The notes under the pieces: model-generated | What the model saw: only the letters and a program-made list of their open reading frames with translations | What the model was told of the DNA's origin: nothing | Database searches by the model: none | Position numbers and translations under genes: made by a program | From: Apiosordaria backusii | Taxonomy: Eukaryota; Ascomycota; Sordariomycetes; Sordariales; Lasiosphaeriaceae | DNA: 64,000 nt | Direction of reading: 5' to 3' | Assembly (NCBI GenBank): GCA_030549205.1 | Contig: JAUKTV010000005.1 | Coordinates: 2,294,001 to 2,358,000, forward strand | Part shown: positions 1-11,244 of the stretch, one piece after another | Layout of the letters: every line of letters begins with the position of its first letter | How positions within the stretch are numbered: the stretch's first letter is position 1

Positions 1-3000
1 AAGGGATGACCAAAACTGGATCCTCTACGCCGTCGTAACAAATCGGACACTCGAAAGCATCAATTTCCTTGATCCGCTGGATGACAGCGGCGTCCATCTT
101 CTTGGCCAGGTCGTCCATCTTCTCGTCATCAGATGGGCTGTTGACACACTCAAAGTCAGTCAAGTGAGGATGGCAGCACGCCTGACGAAGTCGCAACAAG
201 AGAACAAGAATGTTGGAGTAATTTCGACTAACAGTCCCGGCGCGCAAGTACTTGTTGAAGACGACTTGAGATCTCGTCTCAAGGTCTTGGTAGAATTGCT
301 TCTCGTCGGCTGAGAACTCAACAAATTCCGATCTCTCGGTCTTGGGAGGTAGAGTCAAGATGGGTTTGCCATCTATTTCTGATGACTTCATCCGCCGCAA
401 CATGATGGCCTTGAGAACAACCTGGAGTTTCGACATTGCCTGGCTGCGAAGATGATCATTGTTGTTATTGTTTCGGGGACCAAGACATTTGAATGCCTAC
501 ATTGCTTGTTAGAGTCGAGATTACCAACGAGAACAATTTGCTCAACATACCTGCTGAAAGTGCCTGTGATCAGAGAAGGGCTTGATTCTTAAAAATCTAA
601 TGAGGGGGTAGAGCTCTGACACATTGTTCATCATCGGCGTGCCGGTAAGACACCACCGGTGGATAGCATTGATCTTATGCACACCCTTTGAGCTTTGCGT
701 GTCCTTGTTCTTGATACATTGAGCTTCATCAATGATAATGCGGTAGAACATGCTGTTAGGGTGAAGCACCGGACATTTCTTGGCAAGCTCAGTATCATCC
801 CTTTCTGAGTACAAGGCGGCCGCGTTGCGCTGCTCAACGTGCTTCTCGTACTGGCGCCACTCAGACGATATAGAACCATATGTTGTGAGCACCACATCAT
901 AATTCCTGAGCTCTGAGAACGGGAGTTTTTTCTTTTGGTGAAGAAGGTAGACGCTCATCTTGTGGGTTCCCTTAAGCTTATTCTTCACCTCGTTCTCCCA
1001 CTGCTTGATGAGGGCGACAGGGCCGATGATCAAATTAGTCTACCAAATGTTAGCATCTGAATTGTGTTGGAAGTGAATAAAAGAGTGCCTATTTGTGCCT
1101 TATCGAGGGGTCCGTTACACCTTACTCCGCATACAACACTCCGTTTAATGCCTTCAAAAGTCCAAGAGACCCATGTGGTTGTTCCGGCCTTTGGTGATAG
1201 TGCCGAAGAACAACTATACGCGTCAATTGAATGTTTGTAGGCATCAAACGGAGTGCTGTATGTGTTTAAGTTGTAATGGACCTCCCTGATAAGGCACAAA
1301 TAAGCAACCTCAAACAAAAAAAGAGGGCGGAGGTCATACCCGAATTCCAGGGGTCTCAGAGGGCCTGGACGTCATCAACGCCAATGTGGACACTGTTTTA
1401 CCCAGACCCATATCGTCGGCGAGGATCCCGCCCTTATTTATCCCCGTTTCCATATCCGTCATCCACTTCAAGGCAAGCTGCTGATGAGGGTAAAGTGGAT
1501 ATTTCATGCCAGGTGGCGTTTCCCCCCGTTCCTCCTGCGGAATCTCCATGTCTGGGCGAATATTTGAGAGCAGCTGCTGTATCTCTTCCTCGGTTTTGAC
1601 GGGATTGTGAACAAAGTCGTCCAAATAGCTAGCGAGCTGCGGGTTAAGGGGGTTGCCATTCCCATCGAGCATATTCTGGAAGTCAATCTGGTTTGTGCGG
1701 TGGATTGTCGCAGCTAGACTTGGTTGGGTTGATGCGCCCAGGTAATCCAGATCGAAGAAATTCCCGTTGTTCAACAAACCTGGTCGGTCAGTATTGGGCC
1801 CGGCAAAGCGGCTAAGACTTCCAAAGCCTGGCACTGACGGGTTCCAAGGGGGATCGAACCCATTCGGCTGTAGCTGGAAGGTGTCGGCGGAGGAAGAGTG
1901 CGCATGGAAAGGTGCGACGGGTGAGATGGTGGTTGAGGACGACCTTGCTGCCACGAATTGTAGCCAGCAGCGGCCTCATCGCCGCCACTATCAGAGTCTT
2001 CCCATGTCCCTGGCATTCGAGACGGGTGCTCGTTTGCCTCATGTTTGATGCCCGCCACTCGACTCGGGGTGACAGTCCAGCTTGGACCCCCGCTGAACTG
2101 CCTTGGCTCAGTCTTGACAGTGGATACTGTGTTTTGTGGGTAGCTGTTAGTTCGCGGTGTTTGGGAACCGGGCCCTCGACTGGTGGACGTCCAATCCCAG
2201 CCCGACCCCGTGATACCCGACCCTGAATTCTGCGAGTAGCTCCCATTTCCATACGTCCCATTGCTCTGTGTCCCAAACGTTCCTGAAGGAATTCCCTGAG
2301 ATAGGCGAGGCCTGGCAGGCAGGTTTGACGTCTGTTCTGGCCTGATAGGCTGCGTCATCTGATTCGATAACTGGCTACTCGATGGTTGTCGGTGTAGAAT
2401 TCGGTCGAACGCATTTGTTTGGCCAGTGGGTACCGAAGAACCGTATTCGACTGGCGTTGAGGTGCATTGAGATAATTGTCTCGCGAAAGCAGCATCTCGA
2501 TCACGTTGAGCCTTCAACTGCGCAAGGCGCTTTTCCTCTTCTTGGGCTCTCTGCTGTATGCTCCGCCAATCATCGTCCCTGGATGGAAAGTTAGCACAGA
2601 GCCTCGGAGTTTGGCATGGGAGTGCTTGCTCAGTAAGGTCGATAATTTCTGGGTCGTCGTCCACATCATTACTCCCAAACCCCTCAAAACTAGAATCCCC
2701 AAATCCTGGGCTCGGTGACGCTCGGTTAGAGTTATTCGGACCCCATATTGACGTATTAACATTCAGGTGAGCACTTCCGAACGAACGTTTTCGAGATCCG
2801 GAGGCTGAATGGTGGGGCGTAGGTCTTCCAGGGCTTGAACTCGGTGGGTTCGACATTCTCGAAGACAAGCCGTTGGCTAAGTTAGAAGAAGCTGCGAGGT
2901 GATGGTTAGCTGGAGTAATACTTTGAAATGTCGTGGACAATTGTTTTAAATATGTGGCATTGAAGAAAAGCCTCTGAGGGGTAAGGTTTAATAGGACTTG

Positions 3001-3246
3001 GTGTTCGTACCTTGACCTGTGACCGGAACTATCGTCAGCGTACCGCCCTGCCCAACGCCATTGGAGCCATAGGGGAGTATGGAACCTGAACTAACCTTGT
3101 GAAAGCGTTCCACGAGCCCTCTCTTTGAGCTTAATCAGTTCGGCCTTAGCGTCCCGTATCTGCTTGTTGATTTCAGGAGTCCTGGGCTGCTCCGCCAACG
3201 ACTTCAAGATCGTGCTCTGAAACGCAATTTCGTCTTCGAGGTCCAT
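1..3246 (-). CDS. ULS1: SNF2-family ATPase with RING finger, ULS1/RIS1 type (3' end cut by window)
   Basis: The gene reads leftward from ATG 3246 and its 3' end lies outside the window. Exons in gene order: 3246-3096, 2891 to the middle region, then to 1340, 1039-551 and 496-1. Seen: a low-complexity Ser/Pro/Gln N-terminus, a Walker A motif (DDMGLGKT) near 1360-1380, motif II as DEAQ (IIIDEAQCIKNK) near 720, motif III (LTGTPMMNN) near 640, and the start of a C3HC4 RING (CPICYDGVEDP) near 20-50. A RING between the two helicase lobes is the architecture of Uls1/Ris1 SUMO-targeted translocases, which displace proteins from DNA in the nucleus. The reading frame changes between about 1780 and 1950. 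The best single intron is 1688-1779 (GTTTGT to CCAG), but this join is uncertain. Intron 1040-1339 is enlarged by a MITE. Family assignment is strong; N-terminal exon structure is tentative. Confidence 0.85.
1092..1300. mobile_element. MITE-like foldback element in a ULS1 intron
   Basis: The two ends are imperfect inverted repeats of about 61 nt (1092-1152 and 1240-1300), beginning TTTGTGCCTTATC on each strand. The unit is flanked by TA dinucleotides (1090-1091 and 1301-1302), as expected for a Tc1/mariner-type TA target duplication. The roughly 87-nt middle also has a short inner inverted pair (GTTGTTC against GAACAAC). There is no coding capacity, so it would be a non-autonomous element. 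It sits inside intron 1040-1339, whose GTATGA donor, GCTAAC branch and TAG acceptor all lie outside the element. Several arm differences are C-to-T or G-to-A type, compatible with age or repeat-induced point mutation. Confidence 0.75.
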
Positions 3247-4730
3247 GAGGGTCGGGTATGGTGATTGTGACGATCACTGACGGCGCCTGAGGTGAAGAAA
3301 GAAAACACAGGGGGCAGCGTCGCAAAGCGGGCAGCCACATGCAGTCAGGCTGCCTTGCCAAAAGCATCCGGAAGTGCAGCTTGTGAGCGTGCGCCTTCTT
3401 CGGTTTAGGTTTTGTTGGACAACCTGAGGAAGGCAACTTTTGTGGATAGGGCGGGGGAGTTCAGGCTGGCAGTGGTGAGTGGCACAGTGGCCTTTCCGCT
3501 TCGAAAGTCGGTCAGTCCTCAAACCAAACAGAGACGAGGGCGAAGAAGAAATCGCAGAGCAGACGAGGCTTTCGGGGCTTGCAGCTTGCAAAGCCAACCA
3601 AGCGTTGGCACGGGCGGAAGCAGGCAAATGGTCGGTCAGGTCGCTCGGTACCTTACCCTTCGGTTTTTGTACTGCAGCCTGGAGAAGGCAATGATCGCCT
3701 GGTATGCTTTTTCTTGCCTGGAACTTGGCGCGCATTTGGTACAGTCAGTCGGGCAAGCACTCTGAACCAAAAAGGCGGGCAATTCTCCTTTGTCGCGCAA
3801 TTTGAATTCCCATTGGATTTCAACCTGGAACCTTTCATCCCTTTCGTCCCGCATCGCTGCCAGTGACTGGCAACCTGTGAAAAGTCAGGCTTACCTCTGA
3901 GCTTAGCAGCGAGCGCAGGATAGGATACCTGGACCTCGCGATTATTACAGCCCTTTCTGTGCTTGGTGACGACTGAAAGGCTCGGCACTGGATTTGTCGG
4001 GCCCAGCGTTGAGTTTCTCGAATTCCCATGTTGCAGCGACACCGGGGCGCGCTCTATCAAAAAGGCAGAAAGTGGGGCACTGGACCCGCTTCTTTTGATC
4101 AGCCCCCAGCACCCTCGTCTCTTAGTGGGGTCTGCTCCACTGCTGCGAAACGAAAGTGGGGCCCTCAGCAGGCACACCTGCAGGGATTCAGCTGAAGTCT
4201 GCGAAACGAAATCTCTTGGCCTGCAGCTCGTGCGGCTTGACGTGTTGAAAGACTGGCAGATGCCGTTGATATCAGCCTGAGTAAAACGGAGAGCACTCAA
4301 CAAAAAAGAGCAAACGGAAACTTTGCGACCAACAACATTTCAACTCGCAACTCATCATAAACAAAACTTTATAAAGCAAACATGCTCTGGGCAACAAACA
4401 GTAGAATTTCAACATGCCTTACACAGCCCCTGCGAGGCATTCGGGGTTTAGATGAAAGATGGATTGCTGATATATATCGACGGTGTCATCAACTACTATT
4501 ACTCAAGGGCCCCGAAGATACGAGCCAGCACATGATTAACCGAAGCCAGGTATTCTACAAAGCGCTCCCGAACGCAATGAACAGCGCGGGTTTGAGGCGA
4601 AAGCAAAAGTACAACTCCTGGTAACTCCCCATGAAAATACCCAAAACGACCGACCATGATGCAGTAAGCATTCTACGCGAGCACAAATATCAGGGACACA
4701 ACTGTGAAATCTCACCAGCCAGACACCCAA
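3247..4730. other. Intergenic: ULS1 upstream region and NPP 3' flank
   Basis: No protein with recognisable features is encoded here; open frames on both strands have random-looking composition. It should contain the promoter of the leftward helicase gene. A 13-bp direct repeat, CTGCGAAACGAAA, occurs at 4143-4155 and 4199-4211. Its AACGAAA core resembles cell-cycle-box elements, but that link is only a suggestion. Confidence 0.5.
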
Positions 4731-7078
4731 TCACTCGTTCGGGTTCTCCGGAGGCTCCTCATTGTCGCCATCACTGCCATTGGAGACTTTGTCCCACCAA
4801 TTGGACACCTTCCCCGTGAACCAATCCCAAAATCCTTTGACCGAGTCACCGACCTTATCTAAGGGCGACTTGTCATCGTCGCCCTCGCCATCGCCCGAGG
4901 GACTTGTCGAGGGCTGTGGTGTTGGCTTATCGACCTCAATAGTCTTCTCGACCGTTTTCGTGACCGTCGCTGTCATGGCAACCGAAGAAACACTAGTTGT
5001 AACCGGATCGACCATGACTGGCTTCGCTGGTGTCGAGATCGACGAGGCGAGTGTTTGAGTCGTCGCCTCAGCGGACGAATCAGACCCGTGATTGTTGTGA
5101 AGGCCTATTGGTTTGAGAGGAAGCCTCAAGGTGCCGTTGTTCGGTGCAGGAGCAATCCCAACTGAATCACAAAGCATGTTGTAAACGTTGATGTTTTCTG
5201 TTATTGTTAGCTGGGGCAAGCAAACGGTAGGAGGCAGTGCTACTTACGGAAAACCTCCACCTCACTGTTTGGCTGGTGAGGGAAAGCAGGGCCCCGAGCA
5301 ACGAAGAGGGCCCTCATCAGAGGGTGTTCATTATCGTAGCCATGTAGACCGCGCGGTGAATAGACCGTGCCCTTCGCTTGTGCTTCTTTCAGGTTCATCT
5401 CTTCCATCTTCACAAGCGCCCAACCGGTCTTGGGCACAATCCATAGCGGGGCAATGCGGTCATTCCGGGAGAAATGCCATCTCTCAGGCATGTCCAAGTC
5501 TCTGAGGTAGACATCAAGATTTGGGTTTGTCTTGGTTTTCTCAACCAGTTGCGCATGAATCTCCTGTAGATCATCAGCGTTCTTAGGCCTCAAACCAACC
5601 AGCGGCCATCCATCGGTGTGCTCAATCTTGTTAATATCGACAAGATCCTCCAGTTGCACGATGCGCGTAATATCAGTAGTTGCCATGCCGTGGTCAGAAA
5701 CAACGATGACATTGACGATATTCGTCAAGCGCCGCTCCTCTAACCCCTTAAAAATGCGATCTAGCATCTTGTCGACCTTGCCAATAGTAACCTGAATTTC
5801 GGTGCTGTTGGGGCCGAATGTGTGACCAACTGAATCAACATTGGGTACATAGGCTGCAATGACCTGAGGGCGCTCATCGTCGGGCATATCCAGAAACTCG
5901 AGAACCCGGTCGACCTTCTTGGACAGCTTCTCCTTTCCGTTGTACTTGTCCATGTAGGTGGGGTTGGTGTTAAGGATATGGGCTTCACTCCCAGGCCACA
6001 TGTGAATCGCCGTCTTGAGCCCTTGCTTTTGGGCTGTCACCCAAAACGGCTCCCCCTTCCACCACTTCGGATCCAAACTTCTCTTCGGGTCGGTATAGTA
6101 GAATTCCTCGTTGAGTTCTGGGTCCCAGAAGGAATTACCCACGACACCATGAGCCTCCGGGTACAGCCCAGTGACCAAGGTATAATGGTTAGGGAAGGTG
6201 ACGCTGGGGAAAGAAGGCAGCATATACCGAGGCGAGACGCCCTCTTTGATGAAAGCATTGAGCCTTGGTGTCAGCCCTCGGTCCACAAAGTCAGCGCGGA
6301 AACCGTCCAGGCTAATGATGATGGTCGTAGGGGCAAACAGTGCTGTACCGTTGCTAACCAGTTTCGCAGCTTGATGTGCGGATGCCTTCTTCTCAATCGA
6401 TAGCTTCCAGGCAACCAAAACCAGAATACCAAACCCAACAATTATAAGCGCATAAAGCAATCCCCAACGACAGCAGTTCCGGCGTCTCTTAGCCTTGACA
6501 GCACCCATATGCAGCAGGTTCTTCCTATCCACCTCATCACTGTCATCACGATCACTGCTCTCCCCAGTATCGCTCCCACTCTTCATACCCCCCTCCTCCA
6601 TTTCATACATCAACTCCCCATCCTCCCCATGTTGCGCTTCAGCCAATAATCGGTCCTTCTTAGCCTTCCTCCTCGCCTTCCTCCTCGACCTCTTCTCCCC
6701 GCCCTGATGACCATCAACCGACTCAGCAGAGTGAAACGACGGGCTCGCCGATCTCGATCTCGAAGCATCGCTCAACCTCCGCGAAAAAAGCGTCAAGGGG
6801 TTCGGTAGTATCGGCAGCCCAGACCCCCTCCTCTCCCTCTCCTTCTGCCTGCGTGTCTCAGTCACCAACTGGCCTAGCTCCTCCTCCTCCATCAGCACCA
6901 ATCTGTCGTGTGCCCTCAGCTCGCGGCTGTTCCTCGCACGCATCTGCCTCTCGTCATCCTCGCTGTCCGTGTCTTGATCGCTGCGGATCGAGATGGCATC
7001 GGCGTCGTAATCGGACGGTGACAAGAGCTTCTGGTCTCGGCCGCCCGCATTTGTGTTCAGCGGCTGGAGGGGGCGCAT
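4731..7078 (-). CDS. Type II membrane nucleotide pyrophosphatase/phosphodiesterase (NPP family)
   Basis: Two exons, 7078-5248 and 5197-4731 (intron 5198-5247, 50 nt), encode 765 residues. Residues 1-200 form an acidic, Ser- and Arg/Lys-rich cytosolic tail. Residues 205-226 are a transmembrane segment, followed by an extracytosolic alkaline-phosphatase-like NPP domain. Visible catalytic features are Asp258 (SLDGFRAD), the nucleophile Thr294 (PSVTFPNHY) and the metal-ligand motifs DSVGHTFG, VSDHGM and LHGYDN. The family hydrolyses nucleotide phosphodiester and pyrophosphate bonds, and yeast Npp1/2 serve in phosphate scavenging. After the domain there is a Thr/Ser-rich stretch and an acidic Trp-containing tail (KGFWDWFTGK). 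The substrate is not shown by the sequence. The next gene, LYC1-like, lies upstream on the same strand. Confidence 0.93.
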
Positions 7079-7789
7079 CTTGGGCAGGGGTAGTCGACGG
7101 CCTACGAAGAGGTCAGCGTGTTCATCGGCTCCTTGGATCGGATCGGTTCGCTCGGCAAACTATCGTCGGTCAATCATCGCACGCTCCGGTTCTACGCGGT
7201 GAGGAGTGGTCGGAAAAGGGTTGAAGTCGTTGCTGCTCGCAAATGGGAGACTGCAACGTTGATTTCAACCACATGGGTCGTTCCGGCCCCCGAGTGACCT
7301 GGCCCCGTTAAAATTCGACTGTTTCATGTACCCCAGGTGTGGTTCTTGTTTGACAGGCTTGGCTCGCCCCACTCTCTCGGCAGGCCCCCTTTTTGTACAA
7401 CATCCACGATTTTCGATCACTTTCAATATTGCAGGTCCAATCGATCTACCACAATCGCCGGGGTATAGGTATGAAGGAACGATCGGCAAGACCGAATTGC
7501 TTCATCCATTAGCACTAAAACAACGCGAACCTGGATCGCCCAACCCTTTCACATGTCACAAGCCCCAGGCCCAACCCCTCACTCAAAGTTTCACAACATC
7601 ACACTCAAGCAAAAGGCCATGTGGGATTAACGTACTCAGCCTTGGTTTCACTGCTAATCTCTCACTGTTTCCTGTTTCTCGCCGTGTCACAGTCATTCTT
7701 TGGTATCTCATTATCCGTTCAGCCATCAAAACCATCAAGCCATCTCAACAACTGATAGCATACGCCAACAACGCCATATCACGCAAACC
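7079..7789. promoter_or_regulatory. Upstream region of the NPP gene
   Basis: This gap of about 710 bases lies between two leftward genes and should hold the NPP promoter and the LYC1-like 3' flank. A CCAAT sequence is present at 7437-7441 on the plus strand. No RNA gene or repeat was recognised. Confidence 0.4.
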
Positions 7790-8971
7790 TTAAGGCAAGC
7801 AATACCCGTAATTGTCCTCCCACTCAATCACTCGCCGCGGCTCACCCGGCTCCGAGGGCTTCCACCTCAAACTCGGCACACAGCCGCCCATCTGCTGATC
7901 AAAAACGACCTTGACACTCGCCGTGTTCCTGTTTCCAACAGCCTTACATCCTGTGACGATTTCCTCGTCTGGGTTCCAAAGAACTACTCTCGGCAAGCTC
8001 CATTCCTTCGCCTCAGCCAGTGCTGCCTCGAGGAGAACCTGCACATCAGCAACTCTCTGGGCTGCAGTTTGACAGTCGGCTCCATGCACGATTCTCAATA
8101 TTCGAAGCTTCTTGGCTGGGATATCATGCGCCCAGTATAACCAGCTCCTCGAATTCCCCGTCCTGGCGCCCTTGTAGGTGATGGTCTTTCCCGTCATCCT
8201 CACCGCGTCGAATTCAGCACGAGCAAGTTGCCATTCCAAACGGGCGTAGGTGGGGGCAAAGGCCACATGTGTCTTCTTGCTCGGCGGCATGTCTTTGAAG
8301 CGTGCGCTGAGTTGGTAGTTGTCCTGCTTGCAAAGCCAAGGGAGATCCTCCAGTCGAAGGAGGTCTACCGTCACGGGGTCGATTAGTCCTGTGGGCCTGT
8401 ATGAGAACGACGGAGCTCGGGGCCGCTGGCACACTTCACCTTGCGGTGACTGCGGTGGCGACTCGAGTGGTGTCAGAGGTGGTGATTGCGGCCAAGAAAG
8501 AAGGATGAGGTTGGCTTGCTTCCCCTGGTACGGAAGCCAGCCCAGCCCGGTGTAGTATTCCCTTCCACTGTCGCTGAAGAACACACTGCATTCGCTGTCT
8601 TCATCCATCCGCTCCTTCACATATTGAAGCAGATAGGCAGCCATGCCGAGTCGGCGCCAAACGGGTGCGGTAAAGACGTGTCGGATCGTGTAGCCATATG
8701 CCTCTCTGGCAGTGCCGTCAGCAACAAGGATCTTTTGGCGTGTGGCTTCACAGCTGGCGATAATCTGTCTTGGGTACCCTTTAAGATACAGTACCCATTG
8801 TCGACGGGAAGACCGGGTCAACTCATGTTCTGTGAGATGACGCTCTCGCTCGATGAATTCATCGGGTGTAGGACAAGCTTCGGCTCTCAGTTCCAGAGCA
8901 ATACGTTGCTGCTCTGGTGTGGCTTCATCGAAGACGATATCATCGAGAGTCAAGCCCATTGGTTGTGCCAT
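7790..8971 (-). CDS. LYC1: LYC1-like lysine N-acetyltransferase (GNAT family)
   Basis: This intronless gene encodes 393 residues starting MAQPMGLTLDDIVFDEAT. The N-terminal half carries a GNAT fold: a strand with IRHVFTAPVWRRLGMAAYLL, where R-x-x-G-x-A is the acetyl-CoA-binding element, and FFSDSGREYYTGLGW resembles the last GNAT strand and helix. The C-terminal half (from about residue 200) is the fungal Lyc1-type extension with WLCKQDNYQLS and WYWAHDIP-like segments. In Yarrowia, Lyc1 acetylates the epsilon-amino group of free lysine in catabolism. Whether this copy acts on lysine is inference from family resemblance. It is transcribed divergently from eL14 across a 1.7-kb gap. Confidence 0.85.
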   Translation of the reverse strand: MAQPMGLTLDDIVFDEATPEQQRIALELRAEACPTPDEFIERERHLTEHELTRSSRRQWVLYLKGYPRQIIASCEATRQKILVADGTAREAYGYTIRHVFTAPVWRRLGMAAYLLQYVKERMDEDSECSVFFSDSGREYYTGLGWLPYQGKQANLILLSWPQSPPLTPLESPPQSPQGEVCQRPRAPSFSYRPTGLIDPVTVDLLRLEDLPWLCKQDNYQLSARFKDMPPSKKTHVAFAPTYARLEWQLARAEFDAVRMTGKTITYKGARTGNSRSWLYWAHDIPAKKLRILRIVHGADCQTAAQRVADVQVLLEAALAEAKEWSLPRVVLWNPDEEIVTGCKAVGNRNTASVKVVFDQQMGGCVPSLRWKPSEPGEPRRVIEWEDNYGYCLP

Positions 8972-10708
8972 GGTGATTTTGGTAGTGTTGAGACTTGTAA
9001 GTCCGTAGCTTGATGGGTGGAGATCAGTTTCTGCTAGTGACAGGGGTTCCAGGCTTCGATGTGAGTGGATCTCACCGGCTGCAGCTTTCCTGTGGGTCCA
9101 GAGAGACAGGTTGACGATTTGGAAGTTTGTCTGACGATAATCGGAATGCTAGAAGAGAGTAAGGGACCCTAGGTTTTAATAGGGAGAGGAGGGATGTTGT
9201 GCCAGGCAGAAAAGCATGATAAAAACCTAATCTAGTAGGATTATTGTGCGCGAAAGTCAATGTGGGAGGCTGCAAAATATGATTTGACACATTAAACAAG
9301 CCTTTCTGAAGCCGTACAGGTCAGCGGGAAAGAGAAATAAGCTTTCTCTTTCCGTGGTGGTGGGCACCCCCCAACACCCCCCGTGATTTGGACTCCATGG
9401 AGATCTCCAGACCAGACTTGCCCAATTGCACAAAACTCAGCGTCGCACTTGCCCACCCCGGATCTTATCATATGGTCATCATCGTGGTGTTGGAGGACAG
9501 GAAACATGCTGAAAATCTCTCAACAGCCTGGAACCTGACGGTTAGGTGTAGGCCAGAGTGTGGAAACAAGCTCATGGGGAATGGGATTGGGATGCGGACA
9601 GGGATGGGCAAATGCAGAGGTCAAGATAGTGGGATATGACACCGCAGATCGCATGCATATGCCATCTCTTTGGGACTGGGGCTTTTAACTCCTCACGCCC
9701 CAAATTCAATAAGATTGGTAGCTTAACCTTCAAGCCAGGTCAAGTGATTTGTCGATGATACCGGGAATAGGTCGGAGAGAGTTGACAATCACTCGGGCTT
9801 GCATACCGCAGACAACCTTCGGTGGTTGTGAGATCGGACGCCGAAGAAGAGAACCGGGATACGGACCTCCTCTCTCGGTCGATTACACCCGAAGTTGGGA
9901 ACCACTCACACCTGTCAACCTTATGAGGCAAGGGTGAGCGGCCTTATTCCGCAGAAGACAACAGCACGCCAATGGCATGAGGGGTGAGGTGATTGTTGCT
10001 TGGTGCAGACACGAGAGTGAGGAGACGAGTGGCTTGCTCGAAAATCGGGGGGACTTGAGATGACACAGGAAGGCGGATGGCTTGTATCACCGGCCACATC
10101 GCACCAGGAGCCTAGGACCGAATAGCTTGACAGTGCCAAACTAACCAGACGCCTACATCATGAGTCTGGCGCGCTCAATATGACAGCTTTGACATTGCTG
10201 GTAAGTCGCCATGCTTGAGACTGGAAAAATCATGTCGAAGATCAAAGGCCGAACAGATTGAAAGACGGAGAGGTTGCGGTCCCGAGAGTGAGCGAGTTGG
10301 TCCAACAGGGCAGGCAAGGGGTGTCGTCGAACAAGAGCCGGGCCAAGTCCTGTCAAGCCACAGTGCCACGGCTGCCAAGGCCCTAAATTGCCCCGCCCTG
10401 TGGCTCAAGCGCCAGTCGCACATGAGTGGTCGGAACCGGCACCAACTCATTCCGCAAAATTTCCACGAGCCCTGCCAATTACCAACGCACACAAAATTTG
10501 GTCTGGATATCGGTGCATGGTAGCGACTTCGATTCTTTGACGGCCCCGGAACAGCATCAAAGGTACGCGCGACCCCATCTCCCTGCCCACTGTAATTGTA
10601 CACGACCCTCTTGTTTTTCTCCTCTTCCATTACGCTTTTCGCACTTCTCCAAGCACCCTGCTGGACCGATCTTACTAACACGACAGCATCACCAGATAGT
10701 CGACCAAA
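8972..10708. promoter_or_regulatory. Shared upstream region of LYC1-like gene and eL14
   Basis: This 1.7-kb divergent intergenic region contains only short frames without protein-like features. The right end holds the eL14 leader with its own intron, annotated separately. Nothing else was recognised. Confidence 0.45.
10563..10686 (+). other. RPL14: Predicted 5' UTR intron of eL14
   Basis: The leader before the eL14 start has a donor (AAAG then GTACGC at 10563), a perfect branch sequence (TTACTAACAC near 10673) and an acceptor (CGACAG ending at 10686). The ATG follows 22 bases later at 10709. Leader introns are common in fungal ribosomal protein genes. The call rests on splice signals only. 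Confidence 0.65.
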
Positions 10709-11244
10709 ATGGCGGAACTCAACATCGGATCGACAGCGTGGCGCCGCGTAGAGGTTGGCCGTGTTCTCAAGCTTGAGAACGGCAGCCTCGCTGCTATCGT
10801 CGAGATCATCGACCACAAGCGCGTATGTTTGAACCCAAACCACCGAGAGAATGGCGGGCACCGAATGGCGATATCTACAATGAAGTGAAAAAGTGAATTG
10901 GACAGAGAGACTAAAACATTGGATTTCAGGCTTTGGTCGACGGCCCCTCCTCCAACGAGAAGCTCGCCACCCCGCGCGGCGAGGTCTCTTTCGCCCACAC
11001 CCTCCTGACCCCTATCGTCATCGACAAGCTCCCCCGCGGTGCCCGGACAGGTACCGTCAAGAAGGCCTGGGAGGCTGCCGGCGTTGACGCCAAGTGGGCT
11101 GCCACCAACTGGGCCAAGAAGCAGGAGAAGCAGGAGAAGCGCCAGGCCCTTACCGACTTCGACCGCTTCAAGGTTATGCGGTTGAAGAAGCAGAGAAGAT
11201 TCGAGGAGCGCAAGGCTCTCGCCAAGATCAAGGCCTCGGCTTAA
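10709..11244 (+). CDS. RPL14: 60S ribosomal protein eL14
   Basis: Exons 10709-10822 and 10930-11244 (intron 10823-10929, 107 nt) encode 142 residues. The start is MAELNIGSTAWRRVEVGRV, followed by the KOW-like eL14 segment in which lysine/arginine-rich strands are joined by VEIIDHKR-ALVDGPSS across the splice junction. The C-terminal half is a basic helix (KKQEKQEKRQALTDFDRFK). eL14 is a structural protein of the large cytosolic ribosomal subunit. Exon 1 shows the usual N-terminal exon of this family. Codon use is strongly C-ending, as expected for a highly expressed gene, and matches EGD2 and ATP7 downstream. Confidence 0.95.

Noticed and set aside
1030..1317. 95-codon minus-strand frame in the helicase intron
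   Set aside because: It consists of the MITE and intron sequence; including it would separate conserved helicase motifs, and clean splice signals remove it.
3653..4303. 216-codon minus-strand frame upstream of ULS1
   Set aside because: Composition is not protein-like and frames of similar length overlap it on the other strand.
5978..6403. Plus-strand frame inside the NPP gene
   Set aside because: Antisense shadow of the strongly supported phosphodiesterase coding sequence.
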